64,000 bases of DNA from Arcticibacterium luteifluviistationis (lineage in GTDB: Bacteria; Bacteroidota; Bacteroidia; Cytophagales; Spirosomataceae): assembly GCF_003258705.1 (NCBI RefSeq), contig NZ_CP029480.1, positions 4,526,001 through 4,590,000 on the forward strand, written 5' to 3'. Positions 34,068-43,352 of this stretch are shown piece after piece (position 1 is the first letter of the stretch; each line of letters begins with the position of its first letter). The notes beneath the pieces were generated by a model. That model made no database searches, was not told the DNA's origin, and saw nothing but the letters and a program-made list of their open reading frames with translations. A program made the translations under genes and the position numbers.

Positions 34068-35429
34068 ATGGCTCATAAGCACGAAACTCCTTCAGTAGAA
34101 GAATCTTATGATTTCTCCCCAGAACTTAAGCGTAAGCTGGTAATTGGCGGTGTGATTGGCGTAGCTCTAGTGGCTATCGGAGTATTTTTGATAAATATGG
34201 GATGGTGGGGACCTGATGGGTTTGCCGGTGGAGCTCATGAAGCACACGGAGCTGTAGATGCCCATGGTGCTGCTGAAGCCGCTCATGGAGCAGGAGAGCA
34301 TGCGGCAGAAGGACATCACGAAGCCACCTTAATGAATAGAATTGTTGGTAACCTATGGATGAATTCTATTTACTTTTTAGGATTATCAGTTATAGGTGTA
34401 TTTTTCATCTCTTATAATTATGTAGCAAAGGCTGGTTGGTATACGTCTTTTAAAAGAGTACCTGAAGCACTTCCTGCTTTCTTAATTGTTCCTGCAGCTG
34501 TAATCTTAATACTATTTGCAATACCGGGTTCTAGACATATTATCATGCACTGGACACATGAAGGTATAATGGATCCATTAAGCAATAATTATGATGCTAT
34601 TATAGCGGGGAAATCATGGTGGTTAAATGTCCCTTTCTATGTTTTTAGACTTGTATCGTATTTTGTTGTGTGGTGGTATTTATGGAAGCAAATTAGAAAA
34701 TATTCTTTACTGGAGGATGTTTCTGGAAGCTTAGAGGATTATAACAAAAGTAGATTATATGCTAAGTTCTTTTTGATATTCTTTGCAGTTACTAGTTCTA
34801 CTGCGGCTTGGGATTTATCTATGGCTGTTGATGCTCACTGGTTCTCTACAATGTTCGGTTGGTATCATTTGTCTAGCTGGCACGTATCAGGTCTTGCAGC
34901 TATTATGTTGATTATAATAACCTTGAAAGACCAGGGCTATCTGAAAGGAGTGAATGATTCAGCTATTCAAGATTTGGGTAAACTAATATTTGGTTTCTCA
35001 ATATTCTGGACATATGTATGGTTTAGCCAGTTCTTCTTGATTTTCTATGCTCACTTACCAGAGGAGACAATATACTTTAGAGAGCGTTTACATGGTTATG
35101 AAGGAAGGTACTTAGCACCGTTTTATATAAGCTTGGTACTTAACTTTGTGTTCCCTTTACTAATATTGATGGCAAGAGGATCGAAAAGAAACTATACTTT
35201 CTTGAAGTTGGCTTGTTGGGCAATACTTATAGGGCACTGGTTTGATTTTTATCAAATGCTTATGCCAGCTATCGCCAAGAATCAAGGTGGTATTGGTTTA
35301 ATTGAGGTTGGAATTACAACGGTATTTGCTTGTAGTTTTATATATGTGATTTATTCGCAATTGAGTAAAGCAAATATGTATGCGAAGAATCACCCGTTCT
35401 TAGAAGAAAGTTTACATCACGATATTTAA
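34068..35429 (+). CDS. actF: Alternative complex III subunit ActF (NrfD-like)
   Basis: The 453-residue membrane protein has about ten helices and belongs to the same fold as ActC. Between the first and second helices lies a His/Ala-rich segment with seven HG or AHG units (EAHGAVDAHGAAEAAHGAGE). This His-rich loop could bind metal or simply be a low-complexity insertion. Features such as WFSTMFGWYHLSSWHVSG and FYQMLMPAI are conserved in ActF. Confidence 0.93.
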   Translation: MAHKHETPSVEESYDFSPELKRKLVIGGVIGVALVAIGVFLINMGWWGPDGFAGGAHEAHGAVDAHGAAEAAHGAGEHAAEGHHEATLMNRIVGNLWMNSIYFLGLSVIGVFFISYNYVAKAGWYTSFKRVPEALPAFLIVPAAVILILFAIPGSRHIIMHWTHEGIMDPLSNNYDAIIAGKSWWLNVPFYVFRLVSYFVVWWYLWKQIRKYSLLEDVSGSLEDYNKSRLYAKFFLIFFAVTSSTAAWDLSMAVDAHWFSTMFGWYHLSSWHVSGLAAIMLIIITLKDQGYLKGVNDSAIQDLGKLIFGFSIFWTYVWFSQFFLIFYAHLPEETIYFRERLHGYEGRYLAPFYISLVLNFVFPLLILMARGSKRNYTFLKLACWAILIGHWFDFYQMLMPAIAKNQGGIGLIEVGITTVFACSFIYVIYSQLSKANMYAKNHPFLEESLHHDI

Positions 35430-35484
35430 TCATTAAAAAGATTAATTGAATTTATTTCTGAAAGGAGATTGAATAGTTAATTAT

Positions 35485-36591
35485 ATGACAATTATAATAG
35501 GAATTTTAGCTCTTGTGTTCATAGCCTTAACGGTTATCGTGATTGGAAAAACACAGGACTTATTGAAAGGTGTTCAGGGTAAAGCTGAACAAGAAGAGGA
35601 TCACCATTTAGATAGCTCAAACGATTGGAATGCAATTGGTTTGTTTGTTTTCTGGATTGTATGTGTAATAGGTACAGTTTGGTCTTTCCTTGATGCAAGA
35701 AAGGATTTCTTGCCAGAAGCTTCATCTATTCATGGACGTGAAACTGATTTTTGGTTTTGGGTATCTATGAGTGTTATTATGGTTGCTTTTTTTATTGTTA
35801 ACTCTTTATTATTTTACTTTCCTATTAAGTATAAATTTAAGGCAGGACAGAAAGCAACTTTTTACCCTCATAATAACAAACTAGAGGTTATTTGGACAGT
35901 TATACCAGCCATTGTTATGGCAGGTTTAGTGTTCTCTGGACTTAGAGTTTGGAACAAAATAATGGACGATGCTCCTGAGGACGCTGAGGTTATTGAGATA
36001 ATGGGGCGTCAGTTTGCTTGGGAGGTCAGATACCCTGGTGTAGACGATAATAAGTTAGGCGATTACGATTACCGACTTATAGATGATGCGAAGTCCAATT
36101 CTTTTGGTATTGACTTTTCGGATCCTAATTCATTTGATGACTTTACTAGTGCTACAGAAATTCATATTCCAAAAGGAAAGCCGGTATTGTTGAAAATTAG
36201 GGCAAGGGATGTTTTACACTCTGTATTTATTCCTCACATGAGGGTAAAAATGGATGCTGTTCCTGGGATGCCAACTAAGTTTTGGTTTGAGGCTGATAAG
36301 TCTACCGAAGACATGAGAAAGGAGCTAAACAATCCTGACTTTAATTATGAAATAGCTTGTACTGAAATTTGTGGAAGAGGACACTTTAGTATGAGGTTGC
36401 TATTAATTGTTGATGAACTTGATGATTATGAAGCTTGGAAGAAGGAGCAAACGCCATTTTTGTCTATGAATCCTGATTTTATCGAGAAGGTGCCAGACAA
36501 TTTAAAGGCAAGAGCATTAAAATATATTGAGTCTGACAATTCGGAAGCAATGGTAGAAGTAATAGAGGTTACTGAGGAGTCAGCAGAATAA
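35485..36591 (+). CDS. coxB: Cytochrome c oxidase subunit II
   Basis: The 368-residue protein has three membrane helices (one N-terminal, then the two of the subunit II hairpin, about residues 50-75 and 90-115) and a cupredoxin domain. The CuA site is present: VLHSVFIPHMRVKMDAVPGMP with its His and CTEICGRGHFSM with two Cys, a His and a Met. It receives electrons at CuA. No C-terminal cytochrome c is fused, so ActE probably donates directly. It lies 55 bp after actF in the same operon. Confidence 0.93.
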   Translation: MTIIIGILALVFIALTVIVIGKTQDLLKGVQGKAEQEEDHHLDSSNDWNAIGLFVFWIVCVIGTVWSFLDARKDFLPEASSIHGRETDFWFWVSMSVIMVAFFIVNSLLFYFPIKYKFKAGQKATFYPHNNKLEVIWTVIPAIVMAGLVFSGLRVWNKIMDDAPEDAEVIEIMGRQFAWEVRYPGVDDNKLGDYDYRLIDDAKSNSFGIDFSDPNSFDDFTSATEIHIPKGKPVLLKIRARDVLHSVFIPHMRVKMDAVPGMPTKFWFEADKSTEDMRKELNNPDFNYEIACTEICGRGHFSMRLLLIVDELDDYEAWKKEQTPFLSMNPDFIEKVPDNLKARALKYIESDNSEAMVEVIEVTEESAE

Positions 36592-36622
36592 TTTGAAAAT
36601 TTGATTTAATTCAATAAGATAT

Positions 36623-38494
36623 ATGTCAACGGTTTTATCACATACAGATGCTCATGACGACGGTCACGAAGAACACCATGAGCTTGGTTTTATTAGAAAA
36701 TACATATTTTCAGAAGATCATAAAATAATTGCTAAGCAATATCTTATTTCAGGTATAGTTTGGGCTGTTATTGGAGGTTTGATGTCTTTAGTTTTTCGTC
36801 TTCAGTTAGGCTTTCCTGACATGGACATGACTTTCCTAAAGCCTTTCTTAGGACAATGGATAGATGCTCAAGGTAAGTTGGATCCTAACTTCTATTTAGC
36901 ACTAGTGACAATGCATGGTACTATTATGGTATTCTTTGTATTGACAGCTGGTTTGAGTGGTACGTTTTCAAATTTCTTGATTCCACTTCAGATTGGTGCT
37001 AGAGATATGGCATCGGGGTTCTTAAATATGCTTTCGTACTGGTTCTTCTTTGCTTCTAGTATTATCATGTTTTGGTCTATATTCCTAGAGACGGGTCCTG
37101 CAGGTGGTAGCTGGGTTATATACCCACCGTTAAGTGCATTACCAGAAGCAAACCCTGGTTCAGGTGCGGGTATGACGTTATGGCTTGTTGCTATGGCTCT
37201 CTTTATTATTTCTCAATTGTTGGGTGGTGTAAATTATGTTTCTACCATTATTAACTTGAGAACAAAGGGAATGACCTTTGATAAGTTGCCGTTAACAGTT
37301 TGGGCATTTATGTTTACAGCAATTTTGGGATTACTTTCTTTTCCTGTGCTGCTTTCTGCTGCCTTACTTTTGATATTTGATAGAAGTTTTGGTACAAGTT
37401 TCTTCCTTTCTGATATTTATATTAATGGACATGCTTTACCAAATCAAGGAGGTAGCCCAATATTGTTCCAACACCTTTTCTGGTTCTTAGGGCACCCAGA
37501 GGTATATATTGTTATTTTGCCAGCTTTAGGTTTGGCATCTGAAGTTATAGCAACCAACTCTCGTAAACCGATATTTGGTTACAAGGCAATGATTTTTTCA
37601 ATGGCTGGTATTATGTTCCTTGCATTTATTGTTTGGGCTCACCATATGTTTATGACTGGAATGAATCCTTTCTTAGGCTCGGTGTTTATGCTTTTGACTT
37701 TAATTATTGCAGTACCTTCTGCGGTAAAAGCGTTTAATTATATAACAACTTTATGGAGAGGAAATATAATCTTCACTCCTGCTATGTTGTTTGCTATTGG
37801 TTTGGTTTCTTTCTTCGTTTCTGGAGGATTAACAGGTATTATCTTAGGAAATGCAGCATTAGATATTCAACTGCATGACACCTATTTCGTGGTGGCTCAC
37901 TTTCACTTGGTGATGGGTTCTGCTGCTATTTTTGGTATGGTGGCTGGTGTTTATCACTGGTTCCCTAAAATGTTTGGAAGAATGATGAATAAGACTTTAG
38001 GGTATGTTCATTTCTGGATCACGTTCGCCGGAGTTTATGCAGTATTCTTTCCAATGCACTATGTCGGTATAGCTGGTTTCCCAAGAAGATATTATGCTTG
38101 GTCTGGTTTTGATACATTTGACATTTATGCTGACTTGAATACATTTATGACGGTGGCTGCTATAATAACATTCACTGCTCAGTTGATATTTATATTTAAC
38201 TTTATTTATTCTATTTTCTGGGGTAAGAAGGCGAGTGCTAATCCATGGAATTCAAATACTTTGGAATGGACAACACCAATCAATCCAGGTCACGGTAACT
38301 GGCCAGGAGAGCTTCCAACTGTTTACAGATGGCCTTATGATTATAGTAAGCCAGGTCAGGAAGATGGAGATTTTATTCCTCAGAATATTCCTTTTTCAGC
38401 TACTCCTGAGTCGAATTTGCCTGAAGAGAATGAGCTGATAGCGGAGGAAAAGGTAATTGAAGCTTTGGAATTTGATAAGAATGTTCCTGATTAA
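36623..38494 (+). CDS. coxA: Cytochrome c oxidase subunit I
   Basis: The 623-residue haem-copper oxidase subunit has about 12-14 helices and all key motifs: MHGTIMVFFV, WFLGHPEVYIVILPALG with the His-Tyr crosslink, the HH pair in WAHHMF, and HDTYFVVAHFHLVMG holding the haem a and a3 ligands. It reduces oxygen and pumps protons. The N-terminus has a His/Asp-rich stretch (HTDAHDDGHEEHHE). The C-terminus has a hydrophilic tail of about 70 residues. It is the last gene before the terminator at 38520. Confidence 0.95.
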   Translation: MSTVLSHTDAHDDGHEEHHELGFIRKYIFSEDHKIIAKQYLISGIVWAVIGGLMSLVFRLQLGFPDMDMTFLKPFLGQWIDAQGKLDPNFYLALVTMHGTIMVFFVLTAGLSGTFSNFLIPLQIGARDMASGFLNMLSYWFFFASSIIMFWSIFLETGPAGGSWVIYPPLSALPEANPGSGAGMTLWLVAMALFIISQLLGGVNYVSTIINLRTKGMTFDKLPLTVWAFMFTAILGLLSFPVLLSAALLLIFDRSFGTSFFLSDIYINGHALPNQGGSPILFQHLFWFLGHPEVYIVILPALGLASEVIATNSRKPIFGYKAMIFSMAGIMFLAFIVWAHHMFMTGMNPFLGSVFMLLTLIIAVPSAVKAFNYITTLWRGNIIFTPAMLFAIGLVSFFVSGGLTGIILGNAALDIQLHDTYFVVAHFHLVMGSAAIFGMVAGVYHWFPKMFGRMMNKTLGYVHFWITFAGVYAVFFPMHYVGIAGFPRRYYAWSGFDTFDIYADLNTFMTVAAIITFTAQLIFIFNFIYSIFWGKKASANPWNSNTLEWTTPINPGHGNWPGELPTVYRWPYDYSKPGQEDGDFIPQNIPFSATPESNLPEENELIAEEKVIEALEFDKNVPD

Positions 38495-38519
38495 TAGCTA
38501 GGTATTAATTATAAAACCA

Positions 38520-38564
38520 AGCACGAAGTATTGGGATAGAGTACCAAATACTTCGTGCTTTTTT
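38520..38564 (+). terminator. Terminator of the act-cox operon
   Basis: A 13-bp perfect stem (38520-38532 with 38547-38559, AGCACGAAGTATT/AATACTTCGTGCT) is followed by TTTTTTG. A GTG at 38555 falls inside the stem, which shows that the ctaA start must be further downstream. Confidence 0.92.
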
Positions 38565-38572
38565 GTTTTAAG

Positions 38573-39511
38573 ATGTATAAGAGTTTTGCCATTATCACTA
38601 TAGTAGCTGTTTATATCCTCATTCTAGTAGGGGGGATTGTTAGAGCTACTGGTTCAGGGATGGGATGCCCGGATTGGCCAAAGTGCTTTGGAACATGGAT
38701 ACCTCCAACTAGTGTGGAACAATTACCGGGTAATTATCAAGAGGTTTTTGGAGAAAAGTTAAAAGGTGAAGTTGAATTTAGTGCTGTTAAAACTTGGACT
38801 GAGTACATCAATAGGCTGCTGGGAGTACTAATAGGATTTTTTATTTTTATTACTCTTGTATTGTCCTTTAAAGAATATAGAGGACGTGGAACGGGAGTAA
38901 TTAAATATTCTCTTATTGCTTTTTTTTTGGTGGGTGCACAGGGATTTTTAGGTTCTATTGTGGTTTCTACTGAATTACATCCTGGTTTGGTGTCGGTGCA
39001 TATGCTAGTGGCTATAGTAATAGTTTTATGTTTGATTTATGCTCTTTTTCTTGCCTATAGAAACGATTCTAAGGTTGTTATGGCGGAGAATAGGTCACTG
39101 CGTTTCTTGGCTTTGATATTATTGATATTAAGTGTAGGTCAGTTGGTTTTAGGAACACAAATTCGAGAGATGGTGGATAAGCTTTCTTTCGGTCATCAGC
39201 CAAGGTCAGAATGGGTTGATTCGTTACTGGGTGGACAGTTTTTTATACATATTTTTTTAGGAATAGTTTTGCTGGGTGTCCACGTTGTTTTTTATAGAGG
39301 AGGAAGAAAAGTATTGAGTTCTTGGGGGCTTGGAATATTGAAGACACTTTTAGCGGTTGTGATTTTGGAATTTATTTTTGGTGCGATATTAGGTGTATTT
39401 AATATACCGGCTTTTGCCCAGCCAATTCATTTGACTTTTGCAACGTTAATAATTGGATTGCAGTTTGCTTTATTTTTAGTTTTTGGAAAATCAAAAGTAT
39501 CGCTTAATTGA
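38573..39511 (+). CDS. ctaA: Haem A synthase CtaA (COX15 family)
   Basis: The ATG at 38573 is chosen since the earlier GTG lies in the terminator stem. About 312 residues with eight predicted helices. CtaA oxidises haem O to haem A. Landmarks are VGGIVRATGSGMGCPDWPKCFG near the start with two cysteines, EYINRLLG, the haem-ligand His in ELHPGLVSVHML and a repeated second half (PIHLTFATLIIG). It lies 1 bp before ctaB. Confidence 0.92.
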   Translation: MYKSFAIITIVAVYILILVGGIVRATGSGMGCPDWPKCFGTWIPPTSVEQLPGNYQEVFGEKLKGEVEFSAVKTWTEYINRLLGVLIGFFIFITLVLSFKEYRGRGTGVIKYSLIAFFLVGAQGFLGSIVVSTELHPGLVSVHMLVAIVIVLCLIYALFLAYRNDSKVVMAENRSLRFLALILLILSVGQLVLGTQIREMVDKLSFGHQPRSEWVDSLLGGQFFIHIFLGIVLLGVHVVFYRGGRKVLSSWGLGILKTLLAVVILEFIFGAILGVFNIPAFAQPIHLTFATLIIGLQFALFLVFGKSKVSLN

Positions 39512-39512
39512 A

Positions 39513-40394
39513 ATGGAAGAGTTAGTAATTTCTAGGAGTATGAATAGTAAGGCTAGAGCTTTTTTTGAGTTGACTAAGTTTAGACTGTCTGCTACCGTGG
39601 TTTTCTCTAGTGCCATTGGTTTTATGCTAGGTGCTACTGTTATTAACTATGGTACCTTAGCTTTGTTTGCTTTGGCAGCATTTCTAACAACTGTTGCTGC
39701 TAATGTGGTGAATCAAATCTGGGAAAAGGATTTGGATAAGTTAATGACAAGAACAGAAGGGAGACCTTTACCAACTGGTAGACTAAGTATAAACGAGGCA
39801 GCTGTGTTCGCTGGAATTTGTCTAGTAGTGGCTATGTTTCTTCTGATGTATTTCTTTAATATAAAGGCTGCTGGCATATCGCTTCTGTCCTTTGTTCTAT
39901 ATGGTTTTGTATATACTCCGTTAAAAAGAAAAGGTCCGATTGCTGTTGCGGTAGGAGCCTTACCAGGAGCATTTCCTCCAATGATAGGTTGGCTAGCGGC
40001 AACTAATCAGTTTGGCTTAGAGCCTGGAATACTTTTCGGGATTCAATTCTTTTGGCAATTTCCTCATTTTTGGGCTATTGCATGGGTATTAGATGATGAC
40101 TATAAAAAAGCTGGTTTTAAATTGCTGCCATCTACGGGAGGAAGGAATATAAACTCGGCAATTCAAATAATGATTTATACAGTGGTTTTGTTGCCACTTT
40201 GCTGGGTGCCTATGTACCTTGGAATGACTGGAATAAATTCCGCTATGATAGCTATGTTATTCGGAGTTTTATTTTTGATTCAAACTTTTCATTTAATGAG
40301 GAAAATGAATAATAAGGCGGCATTGCAATTAATGTTTGGCTCTTTTATTTATTTGCCTGTAGTTCAAATCGCATTTTTATTAGATAAAATATGA
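39513..40394 (+). CDS. ctaB: Protohaem IX farnesyltransferase CtaB (haem O synthase)
   Basis: The ATG at 39513 follows the ctaA stop by one base and is preferred to a TTG at 39483 inside ctaA. About 293 residues with eight or nine helices. UbiA-family signature NVVNQIWEKDLDKLMTRTEGRPLPTG (N-D-x-x-x-D type prenyl binding) is present, along with YTPLKRKGPIAVAVGALPGAFPP. It adds the farnesyl tail to haem B. It overlaps the next gene by 4 bp (ATGA). Confidence 0.95.
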   Translation: MEELVISRSMNSKARAFFELTKFRLSATVVFSSAIGFMLGATVINYGTLALFALAAFLTTVAANVVNQIWEKDLDKLMTRTEGRPLPTGRLSINEAAVFAGICLVVAMFLLMYFFNIKAAGISLLSFVLYGFVYTPLKRKGPIAVAVGALPGAFPPMIGWLAATNQFGLEPGILFGIQFFWQFPHFWAIAWVLDDDYKKAGFKLLPSTGGRNINSAIQIMIYTVVLLPLCWVPMYLGMTGINSAMIAMLFGVLFLIQTFHLMRKMNNKAALQLMFGSFIYLPVVQIAFLLDKI

Positions 40395-40966
40395 TGGCAA
40401 TTTCAAAACAAGAAGCAAGGCCAGTTTTAAGTGTCAATAAATGGAAGTTTATTACATGGCTTTTTATAATTACTATTTTGATGCTTTTCGCATCGCAAAC
40501 TTCGGCCTATTTGGTTAGAAGGGCAGAAGGAAATTGGGTAGAGTTTGCACTACCAGCAGTTTTTTATTGGAGCACAGGAGTACTACTTATTAGTAGTGTT
40601 TTAATGCACTTGTCGGTGAGAGCTGCTAAGAAGGATGAATTCTCTAAGTTAAGATTAATGATTTCTGGGACATTCATTCTCGGAATGATTTTCTTGGTGA
40701 TGCAGTATATGGGATGGCAAGAGCTTCAGGTGGCAGGAGTGTATTTGAAAGGTAACCCATCAGGTTCGTTTCTTTATATTCTTACAGGACTGCACGCATT
40801 TCATTTGATTAGTGGGTTATTTGTTCTAGTGTTCTCTTTACTAGCAGCATTTAAATTGCATATAAATGCTAAGAATTTAGTTCAAATTGAAGTTTGTGCT
40901 ACTTATTGGCATTTTTTAGATATTCTTTGGATTTACCTATTTGTATTTTTATTGTATTTCAGATAA
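40391..40966 (+). CDS. Haem-copper oxidase subunit III family protein, first copy
   Basis: The 191-residue protein has five predicted helices in a subunit III/CyoC-type arrangement. Markers are FASQTSAYLVRRAEGNW, GMIFLVMQYMGWQEL, LTGLHAFHLISGLFVLVFSL and the C-terminal ATYWHFLDILWIYLFVFLL. It overlaps ctaB. A second, longer subunit III gene follows 88 bp downstream, so the oxidase may use both or this copy may serve assembly. Confidence 0.85.
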   Translation: MMAISKQEARPVLSVNKWKFITWLFIITILMLFASQTSAYLVRRAEGNWVEFALPAVFYWSTGVLLISSVLMHLSVRAAKKDEFSKLRLMISGTFILGMIFLVMQYMGWQELQVAGVYLKGNPSGSFLYILTGLHAFHLISGLFVLVFSLLAAFKLHINAKNLVQIEVCATYWHFLDILWIYLFVFLLYFR

Positions 40967-41013
40967 TTTTTTAACCATTACTCTATTCCCAAGGCATTTT
41001 TACAAAAGATGAT

Positions 41014-41021
41014 TAAATTTG
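41014..41021 (+). promoter_or_regulatory. Internal -7 box before the second subunit III gene
   Basis: TAAATTTG matches TAnnTTTG, 34 bp before the start codon, in the only sizeable gap of the cox assembly block. No TTG is found at the right spacing. Confidence 0.4.
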
Positions 41022-41054
41022 CCTCTGTATAATAGAAAAAATTAAGAACGTTTT

Positions 41055-41783
41055 ATGTCAAGTCATGCTTCTTCTACGCCAGATAATCTTCTTTGGAAGG
41101 GTGGTGTACAACCAATGAGAGTTGGATATGGTAAACTGATGATGTGGATTTTCCTTTTATCGGATACATTTACCTTTTCTGCTTTATTGATTTCTTACGG
41201 ATTAGTAAGATTTAGTTATCCTACTTTTAAGGATCTTAATCCAGGTCAATCTATAGCGGATTTTGTTCCGTCTACAGAATGGTGGCCAACTCCTGAAAAG
41301 GTTTTTGAAGCGGTGCCTCTACTTCATGGTTTAAGTTTACCATTAGTTTTTGTAGGTATCATGACTTTTATCTTGATATTTAGCTCTGTTACTATGGTTT
41401 TGGCTGTTGAGGCTGGACATAGAATGGACAAGGCTGATGTAGAAAAATGGATGCTTTGGACTATTTTAGGTGGTGTTACTTTCTTGGGCTCTCAAGCTTG
41501 GGAATGGTCTCACTTTATTCATGGAACAGGAGCAGGTGGAGCCAACTTAATTCATAACGAATATGGTCCTACGGCATTTGCTGACTTTTTCTTCTTTATA
41601 ACTGGATTTCACGGAACTCACGTACTCTCTGGAGTAATACTTAATATTCTCATATTTTATAATGCCACAAACGGCGTTTATCAAAAAAGAGGACATTATG
41701 AAATGGTAGAGAAAGTAGGGCTTTACTGGCACTTTGTAGACCTTGTTTGGGTGTTCGTATTTACTTTCTTTTACCTAGTTTGA
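41055..41783 (+). CDS. coxC: Cytochrome c oxidase subunit III, second copy
   Basis: The 242-residue protein has about five to six helices with MMWIFLLSDTFTFSALLISYGLVR near the start, FLGSQAWEWSHFIHG, FFITGFHGTHVLSGVILNI and the end YWHFVDLVWVFVFTFFY. It stabilises subunit I. It shares the terminal YWHF-LD/VD-W motif with the upstream shorter copy. Confidence 0.92.
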   Translation: MSSHASSTPDNLLWKGGVQPMRVGYGKLMMWIFLLSDTFTFSALLISYGLVRFSYPTFKDLNPGQSIADFVPSTEWWPTPEKVFEAVPLLHGLSLPLVFVGIMTFILIFSSVTMVLAVEAGHRMDKADVEKWMLWTILGGVTFLGSQAWEWSHFIHGTGAGGANLIHNEYGPTAFADFFFFITGFHGTHVLSGVILNILIFYNATNGVYQKRGHYEMVEKVGLYWHFVDLVWVFVFTFFYLV

Positions 41784-41807
41784 TCACATTTTAACGCATA
41801 TTAAGAG

Positions 41808-42143
41808 ATGGCAGAACACATAGAAAATATTGATGCAGAAAAACAAAAACCACAAACAAAGGAACTTTGGAAGGTGTTTTGGATTTTGTTATTGATTACC
41901 GCAGTAGAATTTGTGATAGCATTCCAAATTAGCTCCGATAGCGATTTTGGGAAATGGTTGAAAATATCACTTTTCATAATTCTAACATTCGTGAAATCGT
42001 TTTATATAGTGGGTACATTTATGCACTTGAAACATGAAGTGAAAGCTTTAATTTGGACAGTGGTTTTACCTATTATCTTTATCTTATGGTTTATTTTGGC
42101 ACTGGTGTATTATGAAGGTGGCTATATAGGATCAGTTAGATAA
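41808..42143 (+). CDS. Cytochrome c oxidase subunit IV-type protein
   Basis: The 111-residue protein has three helices (LWKVFWILLLITAVEFVIAF, ISLFIILTFVKSFYIVGTFM, VVLPIIFILWFILALVYY) with the prokaryotic subunit IV motif KSFYIVGTFMHLKHE. It lies 24 bp after coxC and 1 bp before the SCO gene. Confidence 0.9.
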   Translation: MAEHIENIDAEKQKPQTKELWKVFWILLLITAVEFVIAFQISSDSDFGKWLKISLFIILTFVKSFYIVGTFMHLKHEVKALIWTVVLPIIFILWFILALVYYEGGYIGSVR

Positions 42144-42144
42144 G

Positions 42145-42834
42145 ATGAATAGAACTTATTTTAAAGCCGGGATTCTAATTGTATTATTAGTGATTCCGGC
42201 TTTGTTTTTTGTATTCCTTAAAACATTCGGCGATAACCAGTTTAGCTTACCTAAATATTTCCCAGTTTTAGACGAGTCAGGGCATGTTCTAATTACTGAA
42301 GGAGATACCGTTTTTAACACGATCAGTGACTTTAACTTAACCAACCAGTTTGGTGATGATTTAGCTTTTGCAGAATTGGGTGGAGATATTAAAGTTGTTA
42401 GCTTTTTTTTTACTCGCTGTGGTACCATTTGTCCTATATTGAATCGAAACTTAGCAAGGGTACAGGAGTCTTTTAAAGCTGATAGCACGGTTAAGTTTTT
42501 AAGTATTAGCATTGATCCGGAGTTTGATACTCCTGCTGTTCTTTTGAAATATGCTTCTGAATTTAATCCAGAATTTAAGAATTGGCAGCTACTAACAGGA
42601 GAAAAGGAATATATATATAAGCTTGTTATTAATGAGTTTAAACTGCCTGTTGCAGATTATTCAGGAATGGACTCTTCTGGGAATTTGGACATTGACAAGG
42701 CTTTCATACATTCCGAAAAAGCACTTTTATTAGATCATGACAATTTTGTCCGTGGTATTTATGACGCCACTGATGTGTTGGAAATAGATAGGTTAAAGGC
42801 GGAAATTAAGGTTTTAATAGATATGAATAAATGA
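42145..42834 (+). CDS. SCO1/SenC-family copper chaperone
   Basis: The 229-residue protein has an N-terminal membrane anchor (AGILIVLLVIPALFFVFL) and a thioredoxin fold with the copper site CGTICP (CxxxC, about residues 92-96) and a conserved His in FIHSEKALLLD. SCO proteins insert copper into CuA of subunit II. The context with cox genes supports this. It overlaps the DUF420 gene by 4 bp. Confidence 0.93.
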   Translation: MNRTYFKAGILIVLLVIPALFFVFLKTFGDNQFSLPKYFPVLDESGHVLITEGDTVFNTISDFNLTNQFGDDLAFAELGGDIKVVSFFFTRCGTICPILNRNLARVQESFKADSTVKFLSISIDPEFDTPAVLLKYASEFNPEFKNWQLLTGEKEYIYKLVINEFKLPVADYSGMDSSGNLDIDKAFIHSEKALLLDHDNFVRGIYDATDVLEIDRLKAEIKVLIDMNK

Positions 42835-43352
42835 AAAAGGAATATTCACTAAGAACAATTAATATCATATCGGTAGTGGTACCGGTGGCGGTAGCTGTTT
42901 TGCTAGGAATTAGAACAAAACCTTACTTAGGTGAATGGACTAAGGCGTTGCCACATGTTATTGCTGGTATAAATAGCCTTACTTCCCTCTTATTGGTTAT
43001 AGGCCTGGTGTTGATTAAGAAAAAGAAACAGTTAACTCACAGAAGGGTTATGACAGCTGCTTTTACTTTAGGTGGCCTTTTTCTAGTGTTCTATATTCTT
43101 TACCATTTGACTAACCCTTCAACTAGTTTTGGCGGAGAGGGAGCAGTAAGATACTTCTATTACTTTGTTTTGCTTAGTCATATAGCTTTATCGCTGGTAG
43201 TACTGCCTTTGGTTCTGAGGGCATTTTATTTTGCATGGGTTCAAGACTTTCAAAGGCATAAAAAACTGGTTAAATTTGCATATCCAATCTGGTTATACGT
43301 TTCTATAACAGGTGTAATAGCCTATTTAATGATATCACCTTATTATGTTTAA
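42831..43352 (+). CDS. DUF420 membrane protein
   Basis: The 173-residue protein has five helices and the DUF420 pattern: INSLTSLLLVIGLVLIK, HRRVMTAAFTLGGLFLVFYI, YHLTNPSTSFGGEG and LSHIALSLVVLPLVLRAF with conserved His residues that could bind haem or copper. DUF420 proteins resemble CtaG-type assembly factors and commonly occur beside SCO and cox genes. An exact role is not known. It overlaps the next gene by 8 bp. Confidence 0.88.
   Translation: MKKEYSLRTINIISVVVPVAVAVLLGIRTKPYLGEWTKALPHVIAGINSLTSLLLVIGLVLIKKKKQLTHRRVMTAAFTLGGLFLVFYILYHLTNPSTSFGGEGAVRYFYYFVLLSHIALSLVVLPLVLRAFYFAWVQDFQRHKKLVKFAYPIWLYVSITGVIAYLMISPYYV

Noticed and set aside
39483-39512. TTG start for ctaB
   Set aside because: It would lie within the ctaA end and add ten unconserved residues; ATG 39513 follows the ctaA stop by one base.
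42156-42512. Minus-strand open frame of 118 codons inside the SCO gene
   Set aside because: Antisense to the SCO copper-site region, which has strong family support.
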